Assembly: GCA_038276395.1 (NCBI GenBank)
Contig: JBBQAA010000001.1
Span: forward strand, 1 to 26,649
Origin: JBBQAA01 sp038276395
GTDB lineage: Bacteria; Actinomycetota; Thermoleophilia; Solirubrobacterales; Solirubrobacteraceae
Direction of reading: 5' to 3'
Length of the DNA: 26,649 nucleotides
This document shows, in pieces, positions 13,317 through 21,168 of the stretch (within the stretch, counting starts at the first letter, position 1; every line of letters starts with the position of its first letter). The notes under the pieces are model-generated. The model had not been told where the DNA came from and did no database searches. It was given only the letters and a program-made list of their open reading frames with translations. Made by a program: the position numbers and the translations under genes.

Positions 13317-15124
13317 GCGTACATCGCCTCGATCTGCTCGGAGTACTTCTCGGCGATCGGCTTGCGCTTGAGCTTCATCGTCGGCGTCAGCTCGTCGCCG
13401 CCCGGCTCCCACTCCTCGGGCAGGATCTCGAACTTCTTGATCTGCTCTACGCGCGCGAGCCGCTTGTTGGCGCGGTCGATCTCGGCCTGGATCTCCTCGC
13501 GGACCTTGTCGTCCTCGGCCAGCGCGGAGAGCGAGTCGTCCTCGATCCCCTGCTGCCCCGCCCACTGCCTGACGTACTCGCCGTCGAGCACGATCAGCGC
13601 CGTGTTGTAGGAGCGGCGGTCGCCGATGACCGCGGCCTGGCCCACCATCGGCCCGGCGCTCTTGACGATCGACTCGATGTGCGCGGGGGACATGTTCTTG
13701 CCCGCCGCGTTGATGATCAGCTCCTTCTTGCGATCCACGATCTTGAGGTACCCGTCCTCGTCCAGCTCGCCGATGTCGCCGGTGAGGAGCCAGTCCCCGT
13801 CCATCGTCTCCTCGGTCTTGTCCGCCATGTTGCGGTATCCGAGCATCACACAGTGGCCGCGGACCATGACCTCGCCGTCCTCCGCGAGCTTGACCTCGAT
13901 CCCCGGTCCGGCCGGGCCGACCGTGCCGATCTTGACCTTCCCAGGCGGGTTGACGGTCCCGGCGCCGCAGGTCTCGGACATCCCCCACAGCTCGGCCAGC
14001 TCGATGCCGATGGCGTGGAAGAACTCGAGCACCTCGACCGGCGTCGGCGCGGCGCCGACGTTCACCGTGATCACCTCGTCGAGGCCGAGCATCTTCCGCA
14101 GCCCCGAGAACATCTCCTCGTCGGCCTTCGCAACCCTGGCCGCGAGCTCCTCGGGCACCTCCTCCCCCTTCTGCTCGAGGCGCACCTTCTGAAGCGCGGC
14201 GTCGAGCGCCTCGCGCACCGGCTTCTGCTGCTCCTCGGGCTGGCCGGCCATCATCGTCTCGAGGCCGCCCTTCAGCTTCTCCCAGATCCGCGGGACGGCG
14301 AAGAACCAGTTGGGGCGGACCTCCGGCAGGAACTTGACGATGTTCCGCGGGTCGTCGCAGGTCGTGACCTCGGCGGCGAAGACGATCGGGATGTAGTGGT
14401 GGGCGTTGCGCTCGGCGATGTGCGCGGCGGGCAGCCAGGAGATGACGCGCGCGCCGGGATCGAGCTGGATCAGCTCCTGGATCGAGCCGGTCACGCTCAG
14501 GAGGTTCTGGTGGGAGAGCTGGACGCCCTTGGGGGGCCCGGTCGTGCCCGAGGTGTAGATCAGGGTGAGGACGTCCTCCCCGGTGACCTCGGCCAGCGCG
14601 GCGTCGACGTCGAAGTCCGAGGCGGCGCCCGCGGCCTCGAGATCCTCGAAGCTCGTGCAGTCCTCGGGCACGTCGTCCCCCGCGTCGAGCACGACGACGT
14701 GCTCGAGCTCGGGCAGCTCCTGGCGCGCCTCGAGCGCGTTCTCGAGCAGATCCCGCTCGACGACGAGGATCTGCGCGCCGGCGTCCTCGATCACGTACTG
14801 GATCTGCTCAGGGGAATAGGTGTTGTAGATCGAGAACGGGGTCGCGCCGAGGGTGATGGCGGCGAGGTCGACGAGGTGGAACTCGGGCCGGTTGGAGAGC
14901 AGGATCGCGATCGTCCGCCCCTTCTCGAGCCCCCGGCCGGCGAGGCCCGCGGCCAGGTGGTCGACGCGCTCGCGCGCCTCGGTCCACGTCAGGCGGACCG
15001 AGTCGTCGGGGCGGCGAAAGGCCACGGCGTCCGGATGGGCCTGGACCGTGCGCCGGAACGCCTCGGCCATGCTCACGGCCTCGTAGGCGGGCGCGCTCTC
15101 CGCGCTGGCGGTGCTGCTCTGCAT
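13313..15124 (-). CDS. fadD: Long-chain acyl-CoA synthetase (FadD15-like, AMP-forming)
   Basis: A 603-residue adenylate-forming enzyme that activates fatty acids to acyl-CoA through an acyl-AMP. The ATP-binding P-loop is YTSGTTGPPKG at residues 190-200. The acyl/adenine motif is LWGMSETCG at about 379-387, and the hinge region reads LTGDIGELDEDGYLKIVDRKKELI, with the hinge Asp and conserved Arg. The C-terminal lid has GKNMSP. Length and the inserted segment around 285-345 match the actinobacterial FadD15 group. ATG 15124 is preceded by a GAGAGGGAG ribosome-binding site and a -10 box about 50 nt away. It heads an overlapping fadD-greA-DUF4126 unit. Fatty acid chain length is not predictable from sequence. 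Confidence 0.95.
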   Translation of the reverse strand: MQSSTASAESAPAYEAVSMAEAFRRTVQAHPDAVAFRRPDDSVRLTWTEARERVDHLAAGLAGRGLEKGRTIAILLSNRPEFHLVDLAAITLGATPFSIYNTYSPEQIQYVIEDAGAQILVVERDLLENALEARQELPELEHVVVLDAGDDVPEDCTSFEDLEAAGAASDFDVDAALAEVTGEDVLTLIYTSGTTGPPKGVQLSHQNLLSVTGSIQELIQLDPGARVISWLPAAHIAERNAHHYIPIVFAAEVTTCDDPRNIVKFLPEVRPNWFFAVPRIWEKLKGGLETMMAGQPEEQQKPVREALDAALQKVRLEQKGEEVPEELAARVAKADEEMFSGLRKMLGLDEVITVNVGAAPTPVEVLEFFHAIGIELAELWGMSETCGAGTVNPPGKVKIGTVGPAGPGIEVKLAEDGEVMVRGHCVMLGYRNMADKTEETMDGDWLLTGDIGELDEDGYLKIVDRKKELIINAAGKNMSPAHIESIVKSAGPMVGQAAVIGDRRSYNTALIVLDGEYVRQWAGQQGIEDDSLSALAEDDKVREEIQAEIDRANKRLARVEQIKKFEILPEEWEPGGDELTPTMKLKRKPIAEKYSEQIEAMYA

Positions 15125-15173
15125 GGTCTCCCTCTCGATCTCCCGGCTCTCGGGGGAAACCTACCCCGTCGCG

Positions 15174-15179
15174 ATTCTA
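15174..15179 (-). promoter_or_regulatory. -10 box upstream of fadD
   Basis: TAGAAT on the minus strand overlaps the rseP stop codon (15177-15179) and would give a leader of about 45 nt with the purine-rich site GAGAGGGAG just ahead of the fadD ATG. Unlike other promoters here, this one leaves room for a normal ribosome-binding site. Confidence 0.45.
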
Positions 15180-16250
15180 CCTGACCCTGAAGCCGCCGTG
15201 CTGCAGGTGGCCGATGTCGTTCGAGAGGCCGATCGCGAAGACGAGCAGCACGAGCGCGATGCCGACGACGCTCGCGCGCTCGAGCACCGAGAAGGGGATC
15301 CTCCTCCCGCGGACCTTCTCGGCCAGCGCCCAGAAGATGTGCCCGCCGTCGAGCGGCAGGAAGGGGAAGAGGTTGATGAGCGCGAGCGAGAGGGAGATGA
15401 CGGCGAGGATGAAGAACGCCTGCGAGGTGTTCGTGGCAAAGGACTGCTGGGTCGTCTTGTAGCCCCCGACGACCGAGGAGAGCTGCTTGCGCTCCTTGGC
15501 CTGGAAGATCTTCCCGAACACGCCGAGCGTCGTCTTCGTCACGCTCCACAGGGTCTGGCCGGAGAGCACGGCGGCGCGGGCCGGGCCGGCGTCCTTGATG
15601 CGCGTCGTGAACCCGAACCCGAGCAGCATCCGCTGCGCGCCGGGGTCGTACCGCGGGCGGGCGGAGACCGTGACGGGGTAGCCGTCGCGCAGCACCGTGA
15701 GCCGGACCGGAGTCGCCGCACGGCAGCCCTTGACGAGCGCGCCCGGGCACCGGTGGGAGTTGATCGCCGCGCGCAGGGCGTCCGGCCCGCCGCGCCGGCC
15801 GTCCACCGCCACGAGGCGATCCCCGGCGGCGAGCACCGCGCCCGCCGGCGCCTTCAGGCTGACGCCCTCGACCGTCTTCGTGGAGACCCCCTCCCCGTGG
15901 GCGAGCACGAGGAAGAAGAGGATCCCGAAGGCGAGCACGAGGTTGACCGCCGGCCCCGCGGCGATGACGACGATCCGCTTCCAGACCGGCTGGTTGTAGT
16001 AGGCGCGGGGCACGACCTCGGGCGGGAGCTCCTCCCGCGGGTTCATCCCGGAGATCTTCACGTAGCCGCCGAGCGGGATCGGGCCGATGCCGTACTCCGT
16101 CTCCCCCCGGCGGACCTTTAGGATGAGCGGCCCGAAGAACAGCGAGAAACGCTCGACCCGCATCCCCACCGCCTTGGCCGCCGCGAAATGACCCGCCTCG
16201 TGCAGGATGATGAGGGCGGCGAAGCCGAGGAAGGCGAGGACGTAGCTCAC
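15177..16250 (-). CDS. rseP: Site-2 membrane metalloprotease (RseP/RIP, M50)
   Basis: A 357-residue intramembrane zinc protease that cleaves transmembrane substrates such as anti-sigma factors within the bilayer. The zinc motif HEAGH is at residues 17-21 in the first helix, and the third ligand is in INLFPFLPLDGGHIFW near the C-terminus. GGYVKISGMNP is the conserved membrane-reentrant loop. A PDZ domain lies at about 115-200. GTG 16248-16250 is the start: the frame is open upstream but antisense to dxr, and a CACAAT box ends 6 nt before it. The family is usually next to dxr and ispG; dxr is about 300 bp upstream, while ispG is displaced. The natural substrate is unknown. Confidence 0.95.
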   Translation of the reverse strand: MSYVLAFLGFAALIILHEAGHFAAAKAVGMRVERFSLFFGPLILKVRRGETEYGIGPIPLGGYVKISGMNPREELPPEVVPRAYYNQPVWKRIVVIAAGPAVNLVLAFGILFFLVLAHGEGVSTKTVEGVSLKAPAGAVLAAGDRLVAVDGRRGGPDALRAAINSHRCPGALVKGCRAATPVRLTVLRDGYPVTVSARPRYDPGAQRMLLGFGFTTRIKDAGPARAAVLSGQTLWSVTKTTLGVFGKIFQAKERKQLSSVVGGYKTTQQSFATNTSQAFFILAVISLSLALINLFPFLPLDGGHIFWALAEKVRGRRIPFSVLERASVVGIALVLLVFAIGLSNDIGHLQHGGFRVR

Positions 16251-16256
16251 CGGGGG

Positions 16257-16262
16257 ATTGTG
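16257..16262 (-). promoter_or_regulatory. -10 box, leaderless start of rseP
   Basis: CACAAT on the minus strand ends 6 nt before the rseP GTG. It is one mismatch from TANNNT at the first base, but the spacing equals that of the other leaderless candidates. Confidence 0.4.
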
Positions 16263-16567
16263 CCGCGGCTTGCTGGGGGTTCCCTCAGAGCGCGGCGGGA
16301 GTGTCGGAGCTCCGGTGCGGCGTGACCTCGCTCGACCCGACGACGAGCCCGAGCCGGCCCGCCCCGCGCCGGAGGCGGCCGAGCGGTCGGGGGGCAGTGC
16401 GCGTGGACAGGAATGCCCGCCAGGCCGACATCGCCGTCCACCGAGCGTCGGGTGGACCCGAGACCGCTGCGCCGCGTCGATCCGCGCGTCCACGTGCCGG
16501 GTAGGAGTGCGGATGCGGATACGGCGCGGTGCCGGGACCTGCGGAGGGCGCGGCGAGCTCGCCGCCA
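16263..16567. other. 305-bp gap between dxr and rseP, no convincing gene
   Basis: Short frames exist on both strands, but none has protein-like composition or a recognisable start signal. The region holds one inverted repeat, GTCCACC (16436-16442) with GGTGGAC (16451-16457) around an 8-nt loop, which may be a terminator for dxr. The base composition is more mixed than in neighbouring genes. It could be the remains of a lost gene. Confidence 0.5.
16436..16457. terminator. Inverted repeat downstream of dxr
   Basis: A perfect 7-bp stem with an 8-nt loop sits about 110 nt beyond the dxr stop on the minus strand. There is no U-run, so it is a weak candidate for termination or mRNA end protection. 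Confidence 0.3.
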
Positions 16568-17722
16568 CTAGCCCGCGAGGGCGGCCACCTGCTCCTCCGC
16601 CACCCGCCGCCCCTCCCGGTCGGCGGCGTACAGCGCCTCGAACGAGTGCACGGGCGCGGCCGGGAGGTGCTCGAGCGTGCGCTCGATGACCTCGGCGATG
16701 CCCAGGAACGGCAGGCGGCCGGAGAGGAAGGCATGGACGGCGATCTCGTTGGCCGCGTTGAGGACGCACGGCGCCGTCCCCCCCGCCGTCGCCGCCTCCC
16801 GCGCCAGGCGCAGGCAGGCGAAGGTCTCCTCGTCCGGGGGCTCGAAGGTCAGGGTCCCGGCCGTTGCGAGGTCGAAGGGCCGGGCCATCGGCACCTCGGC
16901 CCGCTCGGGATGATGCAGCGCGTAGGAGATGGGGATCCGCATGTCCGGGTGCCCGAGATGGGCGAGCGCGGCGCCGTCGGCGAGCGTGACGAGGGCGTGC
17001 ACGATCGACTGCGGGTGCACGGCGACGTCGATCCGCTCGTAGGGGGTCCCGAACAGGTGGTGGGCCTCGATCACCTCGAGGCCCTTGTTCATGAGCGTCG
17101 CCGAGTCGATCGTGATCTTCCCCCCCATGGCCCAGGTGGGATGGGCGAGCGCGTCCTCGACGCTGACCTCGGCGAGCTCGGCCCGGGTGCGCCCGCGAAA
17201 CGGCCCGCCCGAGGCGGTGAGCACGAGGCGCTCGACCGCGCCCGGCGGCTCTGAGGCGATGAGCTGGTGCAGCGCCGAGTGCTCGGAGTCGACGGGGATG
17301 ATCTGCGCGCCGGTGGCTTCGGCCAGGGCCGTGACGAGCTCGCCGCCGACGACGAGCGACTCCTTGTTGGCCAGGGCGAGGTCGATGCCCTCGCCGAGGG
17401 TCGCCACCGTCGGCCCGAGCCCGGCCGAGCCGACGAGCGCGTTGAGGACGAGGTCCGCCTCGGACTCGAGCACGAGGTCGACGAGCCCCGCGGCGCCGGC
17501 GAGCACCTCGCCGCCCGTCCACGCCGTGGCCGCGCGGGCGCCGGCGTCGGGGTCGGCCAGGGCGATACGGCGCACGCCGTGCTCCTCCGCCTGGCCCACC
17601 AGCTGCTCCCACGAGCGCTCGGCCGAGAGGCCGACGAGCTCGAGGTCCTCGGCGCGAGCGACGATCTCGAGCGCCTGGGTGCCGATCGAGCCCGTCGAGC
17701 CGAGGATGAGCAGGCGCACCAT
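16568..17722 (-). CDS. dxr: 1-deoxy-D-xylulose 5-phosphate reductoisomerase
   Basis: A 384-residue cytosolic enzyme that converts DXP to MEP with NADPH, the first committed MEP step. The NADPH-binding loop GSTGSIG is at 9-14 of the Rossmann fold. Metal and substrate residues are visible in ANKESLV (118-124), VDSEHSALHQ (Asp145, Glu147) and MNKGLEVIEAHHLF (Glu216). The C-terminal helical domain is complete. ATG 17722 is preceded by TACCCT, ending 8 nt upstream. Cotranscription with rseP is less certain because of the 305-bp gap and the rseP promoter. Upstream, the usual neighbour cdsA is separated by a decayed plus-strand gene. Confidence 0.97.
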   Translation of the reverse strand: MVRLLILGSTGSIGTQALEIVARAEDLELVGLSAERSWEQLVGQAEEHGVRRIALADPDAGARAATAWTGGEVLAGAAGLVDLVLESEADLVLNALVGSAGLGPTVATLGEGIDLALANKESLVVGGELVTALAEATGAQIIPVDSEHSALHQLIASEPPGAVERLVLTASGGPFRGRTRAELAEVSVEDALAHPTWAMGGKITIDSATLMNKGLEVIEAHHLFGTPYERIDVAVHPQSIVHALVTLADGAALAHLGHPDMRIPISYALHHPERAEVPMARPFDLATAGTLTFEPPDEETFACLRLAREAATAGGTAPCVLNAANEIAVHAFLSGRLPFLGIAEVIERTLEHLPAAPVHSFEALYAADREGRRVAEEQVAALAG

Positions 17723-17730
17723 CTAGCGCG

Positions 17731-17736
17731 AGGGTA
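17731..17736 (-). promoter_or_regulatory. -10 box, near-leaderless start of dxr
   Basis: TACCCT on the minus strand ends 8 nt before the dxr ATG. A transcript starting about 7 nt past the box would have a leader of 0-2 nt. Confidence 0.45.
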
Positions 17737-17747
17737 CGCGGAACGGC

Positions 17748-17753
17748 TACCTT
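17748..17753 (+). promoter_or_regulatory. -10 box of the decayed secreted-protein gene
   Basis: TACCTT lies 13 nt before the ATG at 17767 and is back-to-back with the dxr promoter. The promoter looks intact although the gene is broken. Confidence 0.35.
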
Positions 17754-17766
17754 GCCGCGCACGCGC

Positions 17767-18330
17767 ATGCGCCTCGCCCTCCCCTCCTCGCCGCCCTGCT
17801 GCTTGCCGCTCCCGGCGTGGCGAGCGCCAGGCGCGTCGCGGAGCACGCCTCGTCCGGCGGCGTCTCGGCGACGCTGACCTACCGGGTGCTGGAGAAGCCC
17901 TACCGGCACTTGACGCGCCCGTTCCTGACGATCCGCCGGGACGGCGTGGTCGAGGTCGCGCGCCCCCTCCGCGCCGACCGGCGCGATACGGGCCGGGCCT
18001 TCCCGCCCCAGCCCGCCAACTACTACGGCCACGTGCGCTCGGTCTCCGTGCGCAACATCGACTCCGACCGCGAGCCCGAGGTGCTCGTCGACCTCTAGAC
18101 CGGCTCTGGTACGGCCTGCGCGGGAAGGCACGCCGGGCGGGGGACGCGCGCGGGGTGCTCGCCGCCTACGTGGCCGACGAGGCGATCCTCGGACGGGGCC
18201 CGCGGCGCTGCGGACGGTCAGGGCGATCGCCGACGCGGGGCGCCTCGGAAAGGACGCCAAGCCCGGCGGGAGGGCCTTCGTGCGCGCGCTCGTCCGGGTG
18301 CTCCGCGGGCTGGGTTACCGACTGCGCTAG
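17767..18330 (+). pseudogene. Decayed secreted protein gene with at least three frame changes
   Basis: The relic begins at ATG 17767 (MRLALP). The signal peptide core continues in the next frame as PLLAALLLAAPGVASARR, implying one lost base in the C-rich run near 17776-17784. That frame then encodes YRVLEKPYRHLTRPFLTIR and VRNIDSDREPEVLVDL and stops at 18096-18098. Coding-like sequence continues in another frame from 18098 (DRLWYGLRGKARR, then AAYVADEAILGRGP) and shifts again near 18195-18205 to TVRAIADAGRLGKDAKPGG and a final GYRLR before TAG 18328-18330. The NIDSDREPEV segment recalls FG-GAP/VCBS-type Asp-rich repeats. A stretch after EVLVDL appears to be missing. Neighbouring genes are intact, which argues for decay rather than poor sequence. 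An automatic call would probably show only 17817-18098 (93 aa). Confidence 0.7.
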
Positions 18331-18371
18331 ACCGTCCACGCGGCGGGAACCCCGGCGCTCGAAACCGCTCC

Positions 18372-19202
18372 CTACAGCAGCGCCCGCCACAGCCAATAGC
18401 CGACGACGACCGCGAACATCGCCGCGTCGAGCCGGTCCAGGGCCCCCCCGTGCGCGCCGAACATCCGCCCGGTGTCCTTCGTGCCCGCGCCGCGTTTGAG
18501 CGCGGACTCGAACAGGTCCCCGATCGGCGCGACGAGCCCGACCGCCGCGCCGAGCAGCAACGCGTGGCCGGTCGAGAGCCAGTCCTGGTAGAGGCCGGCG
18601 AAGAACGCGCCGAGGATCGCGAAGAGGAACCCGATGACGAGCCCCTCGAGCGTCTTGTTCGGCGAGATCCGCGGCGACAGCGGTCGCCTCCCGAGGGCGC
18701 GCCCCCCGAGATAGGCGCCGGTGTCCCCGACGAAGGTGGCCACGAGCACGTCGATGACGATCCCCCCGCCGTGGGGCAGGTCGCGCAGGAGCGCCGCGTG
18801 GGCGAAGGCGAGGCCGATCCACAGGATCCCGAGGAAGGTGACGGCCAGCGGCGCGGTCAGGTCGGGGGTCTCGGGTGCGAGCAGCGCCAGGCCGAAGGTC
18901 ACGGGCACGGAGATGACGAGGACGAGCATGACCGTCTCCACGCTGCCCAGGCGCGCGGCCACGAGCAGCCCGGCGAGCGCGAGGAAGCCCGCGAGCTTCA
19001 CGGGCTTCGTGCGCTCGAGCATCGTGTAGAGCTCGTGCAGGCACAGGGCGCCAAGCACGGCGAGGCCGGCGATGAAGAACCAGCCCCCGAGCGCGACGAT
19101 CGCCACCGCGAAGGCGATCAGGGGCACGGCCGCGATGACCCGGGCCGCGAGCTCTGAGCGGGAGTTCCGGCGCCCGGCGCGGCGGGCGCGGGCGGCGCTC
19201 AC
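18372..19202 (-). CDS. cdsA: Phosphatidate cytidylyltransferase
   Basis: A 276-residue integral membrane enzyme that makes CDP-diacylglycerol from phosphatidic acid and CTP, the branch point of phospholipid synthesis. About eight hydrophobic helices are visible. The family signature is complete: SPRISPNKTLEG, then GDLFESALKRGAGTKD followed by HGGALDRLDA, with the conserved Lys-Asp and Asp-Arg-hydrophobic-Asp residues that bind metal and CTP. GTG 19200-19202 overlaps the uppS stop as GTGA. The basic N-terminal tail (RARRAGRRNSRSEL) precedes the first helix. It is the last gene of the rpsB operon; a plus-strand relic stops 41 bp away. Confidence 0.95.
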   Translation of the reverse strand: MSAARARRAGRRNSRSELAARVIAAVPLIAFAVAIVALGGWFFIAGLAVLGALCLHELYTMLERTKPVKLAGFLALAGLLVAARLGSVETVMLVLVISVPVTFGLALLAPETPDLTAPLAVTFLGILWIGLAFAHAALLRDLPHGGGIVIDVLVATFVGDTGAYLGGRALGRRPLSPRISPNKTLEGLVIGFLFAILGAFFAGLYQDWLSTGHALLLGAAVGLVAPIGDLFESALKRGAGTKDTGRMFGAHGGALDRLDAAMFAVVVGYWLWRALL

Positions 19203-19888
19203 GCGGCCCGCCCCCCGAAGCGGCGCCGGCGCTCGCCGAACTCGGCGAGGCTCGCCTCGAGCGCCTCCCGCGAGAAGTCCGGCCACAGCTCGTCGCGGAA
19301 CACGAGCTCCGCGTAGGCCGCCTGCCAGATCAGGTAGTTTGAGAGGCGCCGCTCCCCGCTCGTGCGGATGATGAGATCCGGGTCGTGCATGTCCGGCGCG
19401 TAGAGGCCGCGGCGGAAGGACTCCTCGTCCCGCCCGTCCCACGCCCGGACGGCGTCGAGGATCTCCGCCCGCCCGCCGTAGTTGAAGCAGACGAAGAGCG
19501 TGATGCGGTCGTTCTCCGCCGTCTCGGCCTCGGCCCAGGCCATCTTCTCCCGCAGGCGCTTCGGCACCGGGTCCTCACGGCGCCCGAGGAAGCGCATGCG
19601 CACGCCCTCGGCCTTCAGCTCCGGCGTCTCGCGGTCGATCCGCTCGCCGAACATCCGCATGAGCCCCGCGACCTCGAGCCGCGGACGGCTCCAGTTCTCC
19701 GTCGAGAAGGAGTAGACCGAGAGCTCCCGGATGCCGAGCTCGGCGGCGTCGCGCAGGCGCGCCTTGACGACGTCGGCGCCGGCTCGGTGCCCGGCCACCA
19801 CCGGCAGCCCGCGGCCCTGCGCCCAGCGGCCGTTGCCGTCCGTGATGATCGCGACGTAGCGAGCCCGCCCGTCGGCGGCGCCACTCAT
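19199..19888 (-). CDS. uppS: Isoprenyl (undecaprenyl-type) diphosphate synthase
   Basis: A 229-residue cis-prenyltransferase that extends farnesyl diphosphate with isopentenyl diphosphate to the polyprenyl carrier used for peptidoglycan and surface sugars. The catalytic motif is AIITDGNGRWAQGRG with Asp17; the residue before Asp is Thr rather than the usual Met. YSFSTENWSRP at about 59-69 and RTSGERRLSNYLIWQ at 175-189 are the other conserved regions (diphosphate and IPP binding). ATG 19888 overlaps the frr stop as ATGA. The length is slightly short of the usual 240-260. The chain length of the product cannot be predicted. Confidence 0.96.
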   Translation of the reverse strand: MSGAADGRARYVAIITDGNGRWAQGRGLPVVAGHRAGADVVKARLRDAAELGIRELSVYSFSTENWSRPRLEVAGLMRMFGERIDRETPELKAEGVRMRFLGRREDPVPKRLREKMAWAEAETAENDRITLFVCFNYGGRAEILDAVRAWDGRDEESFRRGLYAPDMHDPDLIIRTSGERRLSNYLIWQAAYAELVFRDELWPDFSREALEASLAEFGERRRRFGGRAA

Positions 19889-20442
19889 ACCTCGAGGATC
19901 TCGGCTTCCTTGCCCTTGAGCGCCTCGTCCAGGTGGGTCACGCTGCGGTCGGTCAGCTTCTGCAGCTCGTTCTCGGCCCGGTGCTCGTCGTCGCGCCCCG
20001 ACTCCCCGGCGTCGCGCAGCTCGCGCAGGTCGTGCATGACGTCGCGGCGGACGTTGCGGATCGAGACCCGCCCCTCCTCGGCGATCCCCCGCACCTGCTT
20101 GACGAGCTGCTTGCGGCGCTCCTCGGTGAGCTCGGGGACAAGCAGGCGGACGAGATTGCCGTCGTTGGAGGGCGTAAGGCCGACGTCGGACTCGAGGATC
20201 GCCTTCTCGATCGCCTTGATCGAGCCCTTGTCGTAGGGCTGGATCGTCAGCAGGCGCGCCTCGGCGGTGGAGATCGTCGCGAGCTGCTTCAGGGGCGTCT
20301 GCGCGCCGTAGTAGTCGACGCGCACGCGGTCGAGCAGCGCGGGGCTCGCGCGCCCGGTACGCACCGTGCCGAACTGCGAGCGCGTGGCCTCGACCGCCGT
20401 CTCCATGCGCTCGCGGGCGTCCTCGAGGAGCTCGTCGATCAT
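19885..20442 (-). CDS. frr: Ribosome recycling factor
   Basis: A 185-residue factor that splits post-termination ribosomes together with EF-G. Full length for the family, with the expected helical-domain sequences MIDELLEDARERME, VRTGRASPALLDRV, LTIQPYDKG, TPSNDGNLVRL, PELTEERRKQLVK and SIRNVRRD. ATG 20442 overlaps the pyrH stop as ATGA and the 3' end overlaps uppS in the same way, so translation is probably coupled through pyrH-frr-uppS-cdsA. Confidence 0.98.
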   Translation of the reverse strand: MIDELLEDARERMETAVEATRSQFGTVRTGRASPALLDRVRVDYYGAQTPLKQLATISTAEARLLTIQPYDKGSIKAIEKAILESDVGLTPSNDGNLVRLLVPELTEERRKQLVKQVRGIAEEGRVSIRNVRRDVMHDLRELRDAGESGRDDEHRAENELQKLTDRSVTHLDEALKGKEAEILEV

Positions 20443-21164
20443 GTCCGGACCAGGGTTCCCACGCGCTCGCCGGAGACTATCCGAGCGATGTTCCGCTCGT
20501 CGCCCATGTTGAACACGTTGATCGGCAGGCGATTCTCGGCGCAGAGTGTGAGCGCGGTCGAGTCCATGACCCTCAGGCCGCGGCTGACCGCGTCCATGTG
20601 GGTGATCTCGGGGATGAACGTCGCCTCGGGGTCGACGTTGGGGTCGGCCGTGTACACGCCCTCGACGCCGTTCTTGGCCATGAGGATGACCTCGGCGTGG
20701 ACCTCGGCGGCGCGCAGCGCGGCGGCGGTGTCGGTCGTGAAGAACGGGTTGCCGGTGCCGGCGGCGAAGATGACGACGCGCTTCTTCTCGAGGTGGCGCA
20801 TCGCGCGGCGGCGGATGTAGGGCTCGGCGACCTCGGAGATCGTGAGCGCCGACTGCACGCGGGTGTGCACGGCCTCCTTCTCCAGCGCGTCCTGCAGGGC
20901 GAGCGCGTTCAGCACGGTGGCGAGCATGCCCATGTAGTCGCCGGTGGCGCGATCCATCCCCTTCGCGGCGGCGGCGAGACCCCGATAGATGTTCCCACCG
21001 CCGACGACCACGGCGACCTCGACCCCCTCGCGCTGCACGCCGGCGATCTGGGTCGCGGTGGCGTGCACGCGCTCGGGGTCGGTGCCGTACTCGAGATCGC
21101 CCATGAGGGCCTCCCCCGAGAGCTTCAGGAGGATGCGCCGGAAAGCCGGATCGCCGGAGCCCAT
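20439..21164 (-). CDS. pyrH: UMP kinase
   Basis: A 241-residue amino-acid-kinase-fold enzyme that phosphorylates UMP to UDP with ATP, usually as a GTP-activated, UTP-inhibited hexamer. KLSGEALMG at 14-22, VVVGGGNIYRG, the GDYMGMLATVLNALALQD helix, GTGNPFFTTDTAAALRA and LMAKNGVEGVYTADP are the conserved family segments. ATG 21164 follows the tsf stop after 4 nt. Its place between tsf and frr is the common bacterial order. Confidence 0.98.
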   Translation of the reverse strand: MGSGDPAFRRILLKLSGEALMGDLEYGTDPERVHATATQIAGVQREGVEVAVVVGGGNIYRGLAAAAKGMDRATGDYMGMLATVLNALALQDALEKEAVHTRVQSALTISEVAEPYIRRRAMRHLEKKRVVIFAAGTGNPFFTTDTAAALRAAEVHAEVILMAKNGVEGVYTADPNVDPEATFIPEITHMDAVSRGLRVMDSTALTLCAENRLPINVFNMGDERNIARIVSGERVGTLVRT

Positions 21165-21168
21165 GCGT

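Noticed and set aside
13679..15184. 500-codon plus-strand frame across fadD
   Set aside because: Antisense to an unambiguous acyl-CoA synthetase; composition rich in Arg/Asp/His/Val repeats as expected from a complementary frame.
15177..18260. Very long open frame on the minus strand (over 1000 codons) joining rseP to sequence across dxr
   Set aside because: Only the first part in coding order after 16250 is rseP; the rest is the wrong frame of dxr with Arg/Pro/Gly-rich nonsense typical of high-GC shadow frames.
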